A stretch of DNA of 60,706 bases from Pantoea rwandensis (GTDB lineage Bacteria > Pseudomonadota > Gammaproteobacteria > Enterobacterales > Enterobacteriaceae). The notes below the pieces were generated by a model that had not been told where the DNA came from, made no database searches, and was given only the letters and a program-made list of their open reading frames with translations. The DNA lies in contig NZ_MLFR01000033.1 in NCBI RefSeq assembly GCF_002095475.1, forward strand, positions 1 to 60,706, read 5' to 3'. Both the position numbers and the translations under genes were made by a program. Each line of letters begins with the position of its first letter. Positions within the stretch are counted from its first letter, which is position 1. This document shows positions 51,727 through 60,706 of the stretch, piece after piece.

Positions 51727-52069
51727 CCTTTCACTTCTTGCGGCGATTTGCAGAGAACTCACTTAAAAATGGTTGCAATTTGTCATCCCACCGTAATTTT
51801 AATGTAAAAATATTTCCGAAATTGACAAGTTTTGTCTGGAATGCGGTAGCCGATATTTTGTTCTTCTCATAGCATCCTGGCACCTGCAGAAAATGTATTC
51901 AGATAAACCTTGATTGGTTGAGCCGCTTTTACGATTGCAACTCTCCTTTTCTGAATCCAAACGCCGGACATGTGCGAGATAAAAACGAAATACTTATCAA
52001 TATCATTATCATTCGCATACTCATAAAAAACATAAGGGATTGTTTCCTTTTTAACAGGCTGATACCGAC
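51727..52069. other. Intergenic region before the HasR-like receptor
   Basis: 343 AT-rich bp without a gene. It holds the Fur-like site and promoter described in the next entry. TTGACA at about 51823-51828 is another -35-like hexamer but lacks a partner -10. Repeats suited to an AraC-type regulator would be expected, but I could not define one with confidence. Confidence 0.5.
51992..52021 (+). promoter_or_regulatory. Fur-like box overlapping a candidate promoter of the has-like operon
   Basis: On the minus strand GATAATGATATTGATAAG matches about 14 of 19 Fur positions (51992-52010). On the plus strand TTATCA (51994-51999), 16 bp, CATACT (52016-52021) could be -35 and -10 boxes, so Fur would cover the promoter. 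It is about 50-75 bp before the receptor start codon. Confidence 0.6.
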
Positions 52070-54850
52070 ATGATTTGGGATCGTAACGCGGCCAGATACA
52101 CCGGCACGCTCTCCAAGATTACGTTGTTGATCTTGATGTCATTTTCCAGCGCACAGACGCTGGCGCAGCAGACCACCACCACCGAAGCGGACGCCAAGCC
52201 GACTTCAGCAGATACCCTCACCGTGACGGGTAGTAAACCTGCTGCACCACCACCCAAAACCATGCTGAACGCCGGTGCCAACAAAAAAGACCTGGAACGC
52301 CGCAATGCCAGTCACCTGAGTGACGTGGTGGATCAGATCTCCGGCACCTCGATGAACAGCTTGTATGCGCGTCCAGATGTGTCGATTGGCATTCAAGGCG
52401 TGGCGGGCTATGGTCGTGTTTCACAACAACTTGAAGGCATTTCACAAAACTTCACCGCTTTTACGAGAGATATCGGTCAAACCGGTTCAATCTATGTTGA
52501 GCCACTGTTCCTGCAATCAATTGATGTCATGCGCGGCGTGAATACCTCCACCGGCACGCTCGGCAGTCTTGGAGGCAGCGTTAATTTCCGCTACCTGGAT
52601 ATGGACGATGTGTTGCGCCCTGGCAAATCGCTCGGCGGTATGGTGCGCGGCTCAACGGGTTTCAGTGAGTATGCCAACGGGCAAAAACCTTCGGGTGCTG
52701 CCTTCCTTGCTGGGCGCGATGAAAGCTGGGATGTACTGCTCGGCGTATCACGCAGCAAAAATGATGCTTACAGCGTGGGTAGCAATTTCAATCAAGGTGA
52801 GATGCTTAATGGGTTTCACGCGACCAATCTGCAGTTCTATGATGATCAAAACACCTATTACAATTCGGCCGAAAACTGCCGCTACGGTGGCATTACAGGC
52901 GTCTCTGGCGGTTTTCAGGATGGCCTGAACAATTGCATGCTGACACCTCAGCGCTTGCAATGGCTAAAACAGGCAGCTAAATCCGGTGCGTTAAAAGGCA
53001 CTGAGCGGACAGCAGATTCACAAATGCTCCGCCTGCGACATTACTTCAACGACGAATTCAACCAAAGTCTGGATTTGTTCGCCTCAGCCAGCCACTCGCG
53101 TTTTGAAAGCGATCAAAAACCGCAAATTAAAGCGTCTAATAATGGCACTGAAGCGGAATGGTTCGGTGCTCCGTGGTCGGTGAAAAATGAGCTGGATAGC
53201 CGTGTGATCAGCCTGAAATATCAGGGTGAATTTTCTGACCTTATTAACCCCAGTATTCAGATTTACCACGAGCAGCAGAGAAGAAAGCAGGGCTGGCTTG
53301 GTATTAGTGGTTCCTACGCTTATAACCAACCGCTGCATTATGACGTCGATAACCAGTCCAATGGCATCAAGCTGGCTAACAGCAGTCATTTCTCACTGCC
53401 GGTGGTGGGCAACTGGCGACTGGATGCAGGCGCAGAATTGCGCCGGGAAAAGAAAACTGTTGATAGCCTTTCTGAAGAAGATGCGCTGCAGAAACAATAT
53501 GCACAATGGGGTCTGACCTATGTGGTGCCTAAATGGGACACCGACTCGCGCACTATCACCCAAAGCCTCGCCCTTAATCTCAGCACCGACGACGATGGCC
53601 CGCTACAAATTAGCGCCGGAGTCGGGTTCCAGCACGTGGCAATGGATGTTTATTCACCTCGCTATCTCAGCGGGAATATCGGCAAGGGTGGCACAATTAC
53701 AGGGTTCCAACCGTTAATAGACAAGTACATTAGTGCGGGTGACAGCTATGCGGATGCCACGGAAAAAGCCCTCGAAGAACTCACCGCTGCAACCGATGCA
53801 GTTAAGATTGACCCCAGCAACAGTAATGGCTACACGCGCTGGGTGACGGATAACCAGAAGCATCATTACAATCTCAAGTCCGGCAACTTAGCGGTCCAGT
53901 ATACCCTGCCGGGCACTGGGCTCACCCCTTATGCTTCATTAGGTTATGGTGAACGTGCGCCTTCCAGCGGTGAGATGTACATATCCGGGGCCTGGATGCG
54001 CCAAGCCTTTGTTGCCAACCCTGATTTGAAGCCTGAAAAAAATCTCTCTCTACAATTAGGGCTCAATTATCATCGCCCTGCCTTGTTTACCGAGTCCGAT
54101 GATTTCAGCGCCGGGGTAGGCTTCTACCGCAACCGCATCAAAGACTATATCGGCTACGGTCCACTGTGGATGAGCAACGATATTATTGGTGAAAATGGCG
54201 GCAGTGCCGGACAAAGTGTCGGCAGTGTTAATAATCTCAGCGCGGTAATTCGCCAAGGATTTGAATTTAATCTCGCCTATCAGCAACCACTGTTTTATAT
54301 CCGCAGCAATTTGACGGTGCCACTGCGTCACGACAATAAAATGTGCAGCGCGAATTCACCCAGCGGTAACTATTACACCCAAAGCATTGCCGATGACGGC
54401 ACTACCACGATTACGCGCGGTAGCGGAAATGGTGGACAGAGCTGTTACTCCGGCTGGAACTGGATGGAAACCAGCCAGATTGAGCCGATCCGTGGCAGTC
54501 TCACCGCGGCGATCACTCCTTATCATGGCCAATTGGAGCTGGGCGCAACCCTTATCTACCGTGGCAAACAGCGCGCCGCTTATTGGTATGTCAAAGATGC
54601 TCAGCCGGGTTCGGCAGCAGAAGAGAACTCACAGCAATCACTGCCCGATCATGATGGCTGGATTACCGCCAACCTATGGCCAAAAACATTCAAAGTCGAC
54701 CTTTTTGCGAATTACAAAGTCACCGACGATCTCAAACTGGGCGTTTATCTCGCCAATCTGACCAATCAGATGGACGGTACCACCACCAGTATGGGCTACA
54801 ACTTCTACCCCGGCCGAACCTTAACCGCCAATTTGGAATATCGCTTTTAA
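52070..54850 (+). CDS. hasR: TonB-dependent outer-membrane receptor, HasR-like
   Basis: A 926-residue receptor. Signal peptide residues 1-32, TonB box DTLTVTG (48-54), plug (about 60-180; VSIGIQGVAGYGRVSQQLEGISQNF), then a 22-strand barrel ending NLEYRF. The opening resembles HasR-type haem receptors. No N-terminal signalling (STN) domain fits between the signal peptide and the TonB box. ERAPSSGEM (628-636) and NPDL (650-653) resemble the FRAP and NPNL boxes, but no His lies between them, and the plug has no His after residue 82; these are the places of the known haem histidines in HasR and HemR. HasR assignment is by architecture and neighbours. Confidence 0.75.
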   Translation: MIWDRNAARYTGTLSKITLLILMSFSSAQTLAQQTTTTEADAKPTSADTLTVTGSKPAAPPPKTMLNAGANKKDLERRNASHLSDVVDQISGTSMNSLYARPDVSIGIQGVAGYGRVSQQLEGISQNFTAFTRDIGQTGSIYVEPLFLQSIDVMRGVNTSTGTLGSLGGSVNFRYLDMDDVLRPGKSLGGMVRGSTGFSEYANGQKPSGAAFLAGRDESWDVLLGVSRSKNDAYSVGSNFNQGEMLNGFHATNLQFYDDQNTYYNSAENCRYGGITGVSGGFQDGLNNCMLTPQRLQWLKQAAKSGALKGTERTADSQMLRLRHYFNDEFNQSLDLFASASHSRFESDQKPQIKASNNGTEAEWFGAPWSVKNELDSRVISLKYQGEFSDLINPSIQIYHEQQRRKQGWLGISGSYAYNQPLHYDVDNQSNGIKLANSSHFSLPVVGNWRLDAGAELRREKKTVDSLSEEDALQKQYAQWGLTYVVPKWDTDSRTITQSLALNLSTDDDGPLQISAGVGFQHVAMDVYSPRYLSGNIGKGGTITGFQPLIDKYISAGDSYADATEKALEELTAATDAVKIDPSNSNGYTRWVTDNQKHHYNLKSGNLAVQYTLPGTGLTPYASLGYGERAPSSGEMYISGAWMRQAFVANPDLKPEKNLSLQLGLNYHRPALFTESDDFSAGVGFYRNRIKDYIGYGPLWMSNDIIGENGGSAGQSVGSVNNLSAVIRQGFEFNLAYQQPLFYIRSNLTVPLRHDNKMCSANSPSGNYYTQSIADDGTTTITRGSGNGGQSCYSGWNWMETSQIEPIRGSLTAAITPYHGQLELGATLIYRGKQRAAYWYVKDAQPGSAAEENSQQSLPDHDGWITANLWPKTFKVDLFANYKVTDDLKLGVYLANLTNQMDGTTTSMGYNFYPGRTLTANLEYRF

Positions 54851-54886
54851 AACCAGAAACTTGAGCAAGTTAACTTGAAGAAATCA

Positions 54887-54908
54887 GGGTCAGGATGGTA
54901 CCTGGCCC
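54887..54908 (+). promoter_or_regulatory. Hairpin between receptor and hemophore genes
   Basis: GGGTCAGG-N6-CCTGGCCC, one wobble pair, no T-run, in the 79-bp gap. A strong AAAGGAG follows before the next ATG. It may act in mRNA processing or stability, giving the secreted protein a higher yield than the receptor. Confidence 0.45.
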
Positions 54909-54929
54909 ATCACAAAAGGAGTAAGCAGT

Positions 54930-55721
54930 ATGTCTTTACAGACCGATGTCACTACCTGGCGTAACAACTTCGACCAAACCAACATCAACACCAATAACCC
55001 CGCTTATTTAGGGTCAATCAAGGATACCAGTGGGGTTTATCATACCGGGGCTGCTAGCTATCAAGCGGGGACTAACAGCCCCTATCCCTTCACCATTTAT
55101 GCTGGCCAAGGGGTTAATCACACCACACCCGCTGCTGGGGGGGGTAAATACGTACTGACCTCTACCAATGGATTCAACTGGACCACCACCGACAGTAACG
55201 GAAATGGCAAATATGAATTCAATACCAGTGGCGCACTGAATACCCTGACTCTGGGGACGACTCCAGCCACGGATCACGGTGCCGCACCCGCATCATCAAC
55301 TCTGACATCATTCCTTAGCTCCGCGCCATTGATTAAAGTGACTGGCTTTAATGTCGCGGTAGATTATGTTGCGCAGCATGAATTTGGCGTAGCAAACGGC
55401 AACTCGGCGATTGCCGTGACCGGCACCTTTGCCAGTCTTTTGTCCAACGCTGCATTGTTTGATAGTAGCTCACTGAATGCCGCCATCATCTACGATCTGA
55501 CCTTCGACAGCACCAGCACTCAAGCCTTTGAGTACGTGCTGGATAAATACCTTGAGTCGAAAGGTTCTGATATCACCGACACCTACGCGCATATTCAAAC
55601 TGCGCTGGCCGGTTCTGGCGTATCGATCAATTACTACGCCCAGGCAAGCAGTGCGAGTGGCGTGACCACTGCAGCAGTGGCGCAGGCAGAAACCTCTCAC
55701 GAGTTACTGCATGCAGCCTGA
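54930..55721 (+). CDS. hasA: HasA-like secreted hemophore candidate
   Basis: A 263-residue protein with no N-terminal signal peptide, rich in Ser, Thr, Asn and Gly, with no cysteine. Its C-terminus AQAETSHELLHAA resembles the HasA secretion signal (..DSPELLAA). Segments YEFNTSGALNTLTLG and IIYDLTFDSTSTQAFEYVLDKYLESKG match HasA features (GQLDSLSFG; VVYGLMSGDTGALETALNGIL). It is about 60-75 residues longer than known HasA. No His equals HasA His32; Tyr74 after GGGK might stand for Tyr75, but no His83-like residue is visible between 65 and 115. Haem binding is therefore uncertain. Strong ribosome binding site; type I secretion genes follow. Confidence 0.7.
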   Translation: MSLQTDVTTWRNNFDQTNINTNNPAYLGSIKDTSGVYHTGAASYQAGTNSPYPFTIYAGQGVNHTTPAAGGGKYVLTSTNGFNWTTTDSNGNGKYEFNTSGALNTLTLGTTPATDHGAAPASSTLTSFLSSAPLIKVTGFNVAVDYVAQHEFGVANGNSAIAVTGTFASLLSNAALFDSSSLNAAIIYDLTFDSTSTQAFEYVLDKYLESKGSDITDTYAHIQTALAGSGVSINYYAQASSASGVTTAAVAQAETSHELLHAA

Positions 55722-55805
55722 TAGGGTGCCAGAAAACCTGACGTCACTGACGGGCTAATTTCAACGCAGTGTTGAAGCTGCATGAATGTTAAGCCCTTCA
55801 GCGGC

Positions 55806-55833
55806 GAGGCTTGGCGTTCCAGCGCCAGGCCTC
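55806..55833 (+). promoter_or_regulatory. Hairpin between hasA-like and hasD genes
   Basis: GAGGCTTGGCG-N6-CGCCAGGCCTC, an 11-bp stem with one G-T wobble and no T-run, in a 218-bp gap. It suits partial attenuation or a 3' protecting hairpin after a highly expressed hemophore message. Confidence 0.5.
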
Positions 55834-55939
55834 ACTTTCCGGCAATCGCGGAGTGTAGCGGTTTGCCACATCGCCTGCAAACAGAAGCCGCAGGCCGTAT
55901 TCGTTGCCCCGACTTCATGGGGAACAAGGCTAACGTAAC

Positions 55940-57748
55940 ATGACAACAGGCAATGCCCGGCTGGCAGATCAGGCGCGCGGCGAGCTTGCTCGCGCCCTGC
56001 TGAGCTATAAACGCAGTTTCATCCATATTGGCGTCTTCTCCGGGGTAATTAATCTCCTGATGCTGGCCCCGGCGCTCTACATGCTCCAGGTCTACGATCG
56101 GGTCTTAACCTCCAACAACACCATGACGCTGCTGATGCTCTCACTGATGGTGATCATGATGTATGCCCTGCTGGGCGCACTGGAGTGGGTACGCAGCTTG
56201 GTAGTACTCCGCCTGAGCACTGGCTTTGACCGCACACTGGCGCCACGCGTCTATGACGCGGCCTTCAGCGCCAACCTGAAAAGCGGCAAACTCAACGCCG
56301 CTCAGCCACTGGAAGATTTGCAGCAGCTCCGCCAGTTCGCTACAGGTCAGTCGCTGTTTGCCCTGTTTGATGCCCCCTGGTTCCCGGTCTATTTGCTGGT
56401 GATGTTTATGTTTCACCCGTTGCTGGGCTGTTTTGCGCTCGCCGGAACAGCCATTTTGATGTTTGTCGGCTGGCTCAATGAACGTATGACGCGCCCACAT
56501 CTGCAGCAAGCCGGATGTCTGGCGATGACTTCACGCCGCGATGCCAGCGCCAACCTGCGTAATGCCGAGGTGATTGCCGGTATGGGCATGCTGGCGCATC
56601 TGCGCCAGCGCTGGGCCACGCAACATTTGGGCTATGTCCGCGAACAAAATTTGGCCAGCGCCCGCATGTCGGCGATTCAGGGCTGGAACAAGGGCCTGCG
56701 CCTGACTATCCAGTCTCTGGCATTAGGCGTGGGCGCTTGGCTGGTGCTGCAACATGAGATGACCGCCGGCATGATGATTGCGGGTTCAATCCTGCTGGGC
56801 CGTGCCCTGGCACCTATCGATCAGTTGATCGGGGCTTCACGCCAATGGAGCAGTGTCAAAGAAGCGGAGAAACGCCTGAGCCAGTTGCTGGCTGAATTCC
56901 CACCGCTGGAATCCGGCATGGACTTTCCCTGCCCGACTGGCGCACTCAAAGTCGAGTCCTTAACGGCGGCGCCGCCCACTCAGACACAGCCGGTGCTGCG
57001 TGGCATCGATTTCACCCTGCCCGCCGGTGAAACCCTGGTGATCATCGGTTCGTCCGGCGCGGGAAAAAGCACGCTGGCTCGCTGCCTCGTTAACGCCTGG
57101 TCTCCGCTACGTGGCTGTGTTCGTCTCGATGATGCTCCGATGACACAGTGGCGCAGTGAAGCATTAGGCGCACGCGTCGGCTACCTTCCGCAGGATGTCC
57201 AACTATTTGCAGGTAGCGTGGCGGAGAACATCGCCCGCTTTGGTGACATGGATGACAGCCGAGTCATGGATGCCGCACAAATGGCTGGCGTGCATGAGCT
57301 GATCCTGCAGCTGCCGGAAGGCTATCAAACCCAACTGGGAGAAAACGGCATGGGTCTCTCAGGTGGCCAGCGGCAGCGCGTGGCGCTCGCGCGAGCGCTT
57401 TACGATCGGCCTCGCCTGGTGGTGCTGGATGAGCCAAATGCCAACCTCGACCAAGCGGGTGACGCCATGCTGGCGCAAGTGATTACACGGATTAAACAAG
57501 CGCAGATCACCTGCGTGGTGGTGACCCATAAACCCGACATTCTTAAGCAGGCCGATAAGCTGATGGTGTTGCACAACGGCACGCAAGCGGACTTCGGCCC
57601 CACGGCGGAAGTGATGCAGCGTATCCAGCACGGCAACGCCCCGACACAGCAGGTGCCTGCTGCACGTCCACCGCATATGACCAACCGTGTCACGCCGTTG
57701 AATCGCACAGGCAGTGCCGACTTTACCCAGCGCCGGGAGGGTGCATGA
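55940..57748 (+). CDS. hasD: Type I secretion ABC transporter HasD
   Basis: A 602-residue inner-membrane ABC exporter of the PrtD/HasD type. The membrane domain (about 25-300) has six segments; there is no N-terminal peptidase or C39-like domain. The ATPase domain has Walker A GSSGAGKST (370-378), signature LSGGQ (473-477), Walker B LVVLDE (493-498) and His530. The C-terminal tail (about 570-602) is basic and proline-rich. It recognises the C-terminal signal of the secreted protein. Its stop overlaps the hasE start (ATGA). Confidence 0.92.
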   Translation: MTTGNARLADQARGELARALLSYKRSFIHIGVFSGVINLLMLAPALYMLQVYDRVLTSNNTMTLLMLSLMVIMMYALLGALEWVRSLVVLRLSTGFDRTLAPRVYDAAFSANLKSGKLNAAQPLEDLQQLRQFATGQSLFALFDAPWFPVYLLVMFMFHPLLGCFALAGTAILMFVGWLNERMTRPHLQQAGCLAMTSRRDASANLRNAEVIAGMGMLAHLRQRWATQHLGYVREQNLASARMSAIQGWNKGLRLTIQSLALGVGAWLVLQHEMTAGMMIAGSILLGRALAPIDQLIGASRQWSSVKEAEKRLSQLLAEFPPLESGMDFPCPTGALKVESLTAAPPTQTQPVLRGIDFTLPAGETLVIIGSSGAGKSTLARCLVNAWSPLRGCVRLDDAPMTQWRSEALGARVGYLPQDVQLFAGSVAENIARFGDMDDSRVMDAAQMAGVHELILQLPEGYQTQLGENGMGLSGGQRQRVALARALYDRPRLVVLDEPNANLDQAGDAMLAQVITRIKQAQITCVVVTHKPDILKQADKLMVLHNGTQADFGPTAEVMQRIQHGNAPTQQVPAARPPHMTNRVTPLNRTGSADFTQRREGA

Positions 57749-59094
57749 GCAGTAAATCCATTATCAGCCTGCCTGTTGCAGGCGAACTGATTGATCCCAC
57801 AGACGGTCTCCTTTCCGTCGATAATCGCCATTATGTGCGTCTTGGCTGGGGGATTGTGCTGGTCGGTTTTGTCGGCTTTCTCACCTGGGCCTCATTGGCG
57901 TCGCTGGATGCAGGCCTGCCGCTAGAGGGAAAAGTGATTGTCAGCGGTAACAGCAAAGCGGTGCAGCCTGTTGCCAGTGGCAAAGTTAAACATATCCCGG
58001 TACATGAAGGGGATACGGTTCAGGCAGGCCAACTGCTGGTCGAATTGGAACCGGATCTGCCCGCTAATCAGCTTGATTCCCTACGCTTTCAGTACCTCAG
58101 CAGCATTGCCAGTGAAAATCGCCTGACCGCAGAGCGCGATGGACTCGCCACCATCTTCTTTGATAGCCGCCTGCGTGACGATCGCTCACCGCGTTCTGGA
58201 GAAATCATCCAAACGCAGCAGCAGCTGTTTGACAGCCGCCGCAGTGCGCAAAAAGCGACCTTAAGCGGACTGGAAGCCTCGCTCACCAGTGCCCGCAATC
58301 AGTTGAACAGCCTACGTAAGGGCTTAAACGCGATACAGCAGCAGCGCGGTATGTTTCAGCAGCAGTTAAACGATCAACGCGATCTTGCCGACGAAGGGCT
58401 GCTGGCGCGTAATCGCCTGCTGGAGAGTGAGCGCCAGTATATGCAGCTTAATGGGTCGATTGCCGATCAGCAGGGACGTTTAGCCAGCCTGCAAGGCCAG
58501 TTGATGGAGTCTCAGCAACGGCTGATCGAGCAGCGTGACAACTACCAGAAAGATCTGCGTAACGCATTGGCTGAGACGCGCACTCGCAGTGCCGATCTGC
58601 AAGGACGCCTCGACAGCGCGGAATACGAGGTCAGCAACACGCGGATCGTGGCGCCTGTTAGCGGCATCGTCGCGGATGTCAAAGTGTTCACCGAAGGCGG
58701 TGTCGTGAGTGCTGGCGATCATTTGATGGCTATCGTGCCGCACGATCGTCCGCTGCAGGTAGAGGCGCGCCTGCCGGTCGCCTCGATTGATAAAGTCCAC
58801 GCCGGACAAAAAGTCGATCTGGAGTTTATGGCGTTTAATGTCGCCAGCACGCCGAAAGTCCCAGGCACCGTACGGATTGTCTCCGCCGATCGCATCGAAG
58901 CGCCTCAAGGTGAACCCTACTACAACGTTGAAATTGACGTGGATAACTTGCATAGCCGTGAAGTCCTGCCGGGGAAAAACCTCCAGCCAGGTATGCCAGT
59001 CACCGCTTTTGTAAAAACCGGTGAGCGCACAATGATGAGCTACCTGCTGAAGCCTCTAAGCGATCGCAGCCGGATGGCAATGACGGAGAATTAA
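57745..59094 (+). CDS. hasE: Type I secretion membrane fusion protein HasE
   Basis: A 449-residue adaptor of the HlyD/PrtE family. It has a cytoplasmic N-terminus, one membrane helix (about 35-52), a lipoyl-like half-motif (VIVSGNSKAVQPVASGKVKHIPVHEGDTVQAGQLLVELEP, about 65-103), a long coiled coil (about 110-310), and the second lipoyl half and beta-barrel domains. It links the ABC exporter to the outer-membrane channel. GGGAGG lies four bases before the ATG, which overlaps the hasD stop. Confidence 0.92.
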   Translation: MSSKSIISLPVAGELIDPTDGLLSVDNRHYVRLGWGIVLVGFVGFLTWASLASLDAGLPLEGKVIVSGNSKAVQPVASGKVKHIPVHEGDTVQAGQLLVELEPDLPANQLDSLRFQYLSSIASENRLTAERDGLATIFFDSRLRDDRSPRSGEIIQTQQQLFDSRRSAQKATLSGLEASLTSARNQLNSLRKGLNAIQQQRGMFQQQLNDQRDLADEGLLARNRLLESERQYMQLNGSIADQQGRLASLQGQLMESQQRLIEQRDNYQKDLRNALAETRTRSADLQGRLDSAEYEVSNTRIVAPVSGIVADVKVFTEGGVVSAGDHLMAIVPHDRPLQVEARLPVASIDKVHAGQKVDLEFMAFNVASTPKVPGTVRIVSADRIEAPQGEPYYNVEIDVDNLHSREVLPGKNLQPGMPVTAFVKTGERTMMSYLLKPLSDRSRMAMTEN

Positions 59095-60543
59095 ATGAAA
59101 GGAATCCCCTGTATTCACCTGAAAAGCCGCAGGTGCCCGGTGGCTATTTTGCTCTTGAGCGCGCTCGCTTTACCGGCTCATGCCACCCTTTTTAACAATA
59201 CGCCAAACTCGCCACGCGCCGACGCCGTGACGTCGCGCAACACGCTCGACCTCGCGCAAGCCTATGCCCGTATGTTGTACAACGATCCGCAAATCAAAAG
59301 TGCAACGGCGGCGCGTGATGCCGGCCGAGATGAAAGCGGCATCGCCCGCGCGGCCCTGCTTCCTCAGGCTTCCATTACCTATCTTCGCAACCGTACCGAT
59401 CTGAAAGAAATTATGACACAAAGCACCGGTATCGCGGGTTTGCCCGACGAGCATTACCAGGTAAAAGAGAAGTTCTACGGCAAACGTGCCGGCATCACCA
59501 TTGAGCAATCGCTATTTGATTACTCTGCCATCAGCACTTATCGCATCGGAAAAACCCAGGCGCAGTATGCCGACGTGCAGTATCGGCTTCAGGTACAGCA
59601 GGAGGCCGTGACCCTGATTGATACTTATCTCAATGCCCTGCTGGCGCGCGATACCTTGCAACTGGCGCAGTACCAGCTGCAGGTGTACAAGGATATGCTG
59701 CGCGACAACCAGCGCCTGATCGATCGCGGCGAAGGTACGCGTATTGATACCCTCGAAACGCGCGCCCAGATCAGCGCCACCCGCGCAGAGCTGGTTAAAG
59801 ACGAAAATGATCTTAAGGATCGATTGGGCGAACTATCGGCTCTGGTAGGCGAGCCCATACAACCGCAGCAGTTGATGGCGATAAACCTGCAACATGGGCT
59901 GCTGCCATTGCAACGTCTTGATCTGCCTACTCTGCTGAAAGATGCCAACGAGCAAAACCCGCAGATGCAGGCTGCGCGACTGAGCGTGCAATACAGCGAT
60001 CTCACCATTGAGAAAGCCAAGGGCGAGTTTATGCCCAAGGTGAGTGCTTTCGCCTCACGAGAGCATATCGAATCGGACAACATCGATAACATGGGGCGGA
60101 ACTATTACGACAATACTGTTGGTATTCAGGTTTCCATCCCGCTGTTTAACGGGGGTTCCAGTTACTACACTGCCCGACAGGCGTATAGTCGGCGCGAACA
60201 GGCACAATATGAACTGGAGCACACCAGCAACAGCACTGCGACCCTGCTGGAACAGTATTTTCGCGTCACCGATACCAGCTTAAGCCGCATTCGTACACTG
60301 CGGCAGAATGTCACTGAGAGCGAGGATTTAGTACAGGCGATGCGGCGCAGCGTGGCAGGAGGCGAACGCACCAACACCGATGCGCTACAAGCGGAACGTC
60401 AGGCCTTCCAGGCGCGGCTGGCGTTAATACGCAGCTATGTGGAGTGGTTCCAGGCGTATGGAAAGCTACAGTTTTATGCTGGGCGTTTTTCTGAGGACGA
60501 TATTGTGGTGCTGAACCGCCAGCTGGTGATGGCGCGCCAGTAA
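59095..60543 (+). CDS. hasF: Type I secretion outer-membrane channel, TolC/PrtF-like
   Basis: A 482-residue TolC-family protein. Signal peptide residues 1-30 (ending LPAHA), then two outer-membrane efflux repeats (about 50-240 and 270-470) with helical barrel segments. The ATG directly follows the hasE stop (TAAATG). A dedicated channel gene at the end of the operon is the Pseudomonas-like arrangement; Serratia uses chromosomal tolC and has hasB instead. The transcript ends at the hairpin after it. Confidence 0.88.
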   Translation: MKGIPCIHLKSRRCPVAILLLSALALPAHATLFNNTPNSPRADAVTSRNTLDLAQAYARMLYNDPQIKSATAARDAGRDESGIARAALLPQASITYLRNRTDLKEIMTQSTGIAGLPDEHYQVKEKFYGKRAGITIEQSLFDYSAISTYRIGKTQAQYADVQYRLQVQQEAVTLIDTYLNALLARDTLQLAQYQLQVYKDMLRDNQRLIDRGEGTRIDTLETRAQISATRAELVKDENDLKDRLGELSALVGEPIQPQQLMAINLQHGLLPLQRLDLPTLLKDANEQNPQMQAARLSVQYSDLTIEKAKGEFMPKVSAFASREHIESDNIDNMGRNYYDNTVGIQVSIPLFNGGSSYYTARQAYSRREQAQYELEHTSNSTATLLEQYFRVTDTSLSRIRTLRQNVTESEDLVQAMRRSVAGGERTNTDALQAERQAFQARLALIRSYVEWFQAYGKLQFYAGRFSEDDIVVLNRQLVMARQ

Positions 60544-60559
60544 GGCAAAATACAGACGT

Positions 60560-60588
60560 AAAAAAAGGACCCTTGAGGTCCTTTTTTC
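60560..60588. terminator. Bidirectional terminator between hasF and tRNA-Gly
   Basis: AAAAAAAGGACC-N5-GGTCCTTTTTT; serves hasF on the plus strand and the glycine tRNA transcript on the minus strand. Confidence 0.85.
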
Positions 60589-60621
60589 ATGGCTCGCAGA
60601 CAAGGTCTGCTGAACCGAATT

Positions 60622-60697
<76 letters not shown>

Positions 60698-60706
60698 AAA
60701 GATGAT

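Overview
The window looks like a chromosomal segment of a gamma-proteobacterium of the order Enterobacterales, most likely an Erwiniaceae-type bacterium (Pantoea or Erwinia relatives). The basis is E. coli-like gene order (pmbA-darP-mpl-fbp, ppa-ytfP-tamB-tamA-ytfL, ytfK/ytfJ-cysQ-cpdB, rpsF-priB-rpsR-rplI, rlmB-rnr-nsrR-purA-yjeT-hflC-hflK-hflX-hfq-miaA-mutL-amiB-tsaE-nnrD/queG), two ERIC elements, and many short GTAG-headed palindromes between genes. The genus is inferred, not proven.

Layout. 1-2640: a tandem repeat and a five-gene minus-strand operon of uncharacterised membrane and small proteins (PRD protein, SFCGS protein, DUF4312, DUF4310, DUF4311). 2860-8200: cytochrome b562, pmbA, darP, mpl and fbp. 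8207-11102: an accessory block where E. coli has ytfQRT-yjfF, holding a divergent pair of small HTH regulators with nested inverted repeats, a chemoreceptor and yeaL. 11203-19730: ppa, ytfP, the tamAB translocation module, ytfL (paeA) and ytfK; msrA, expected between tamA and ytfL, is absent. 20044-26726: ytfJ, cysQ, cpdB, fklB, oapA and the S6/PriB/S18/L9 operon. 27111-32195: a small secreted protein, yjfP, a second chemoreceptor, bsmA and a frameshifted aidB. 32286-50082: RNA metabolism and housekeeping genes from rlmB to queG.

50083-60706: an AT-rich stretch with DnaA boxes directly after queG (a datA candidate), then a Fur-boxed iron/haem acquisition locus: AraC/PchR-type regulator, HasR-like TonB receptor, HasA-like secreted protein and a complete type I secretion system (HasD, HasE, HasF). 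It ends at a shared terminator and a tRNA-Gly(GCC). In E. coli queG and the glycine tRNA cluster face each other directly, so the has-like locus looks like an insertion into that interval.

The most interesting region is the has-like locus. The hemophore-like protein is longer than classical HasA, and both it and its receptor seem to lack several known haem-ligand residues. The locus has no HasI/HasS signalling pair and no HasB. Other items for checking are the datA candidate, the GTAG repeat arrays, the aidB frameshift and its hairpin, the shortened cysteine spacing in NsrR, the small HTH switch and the SFCGS/DUF431x operon.
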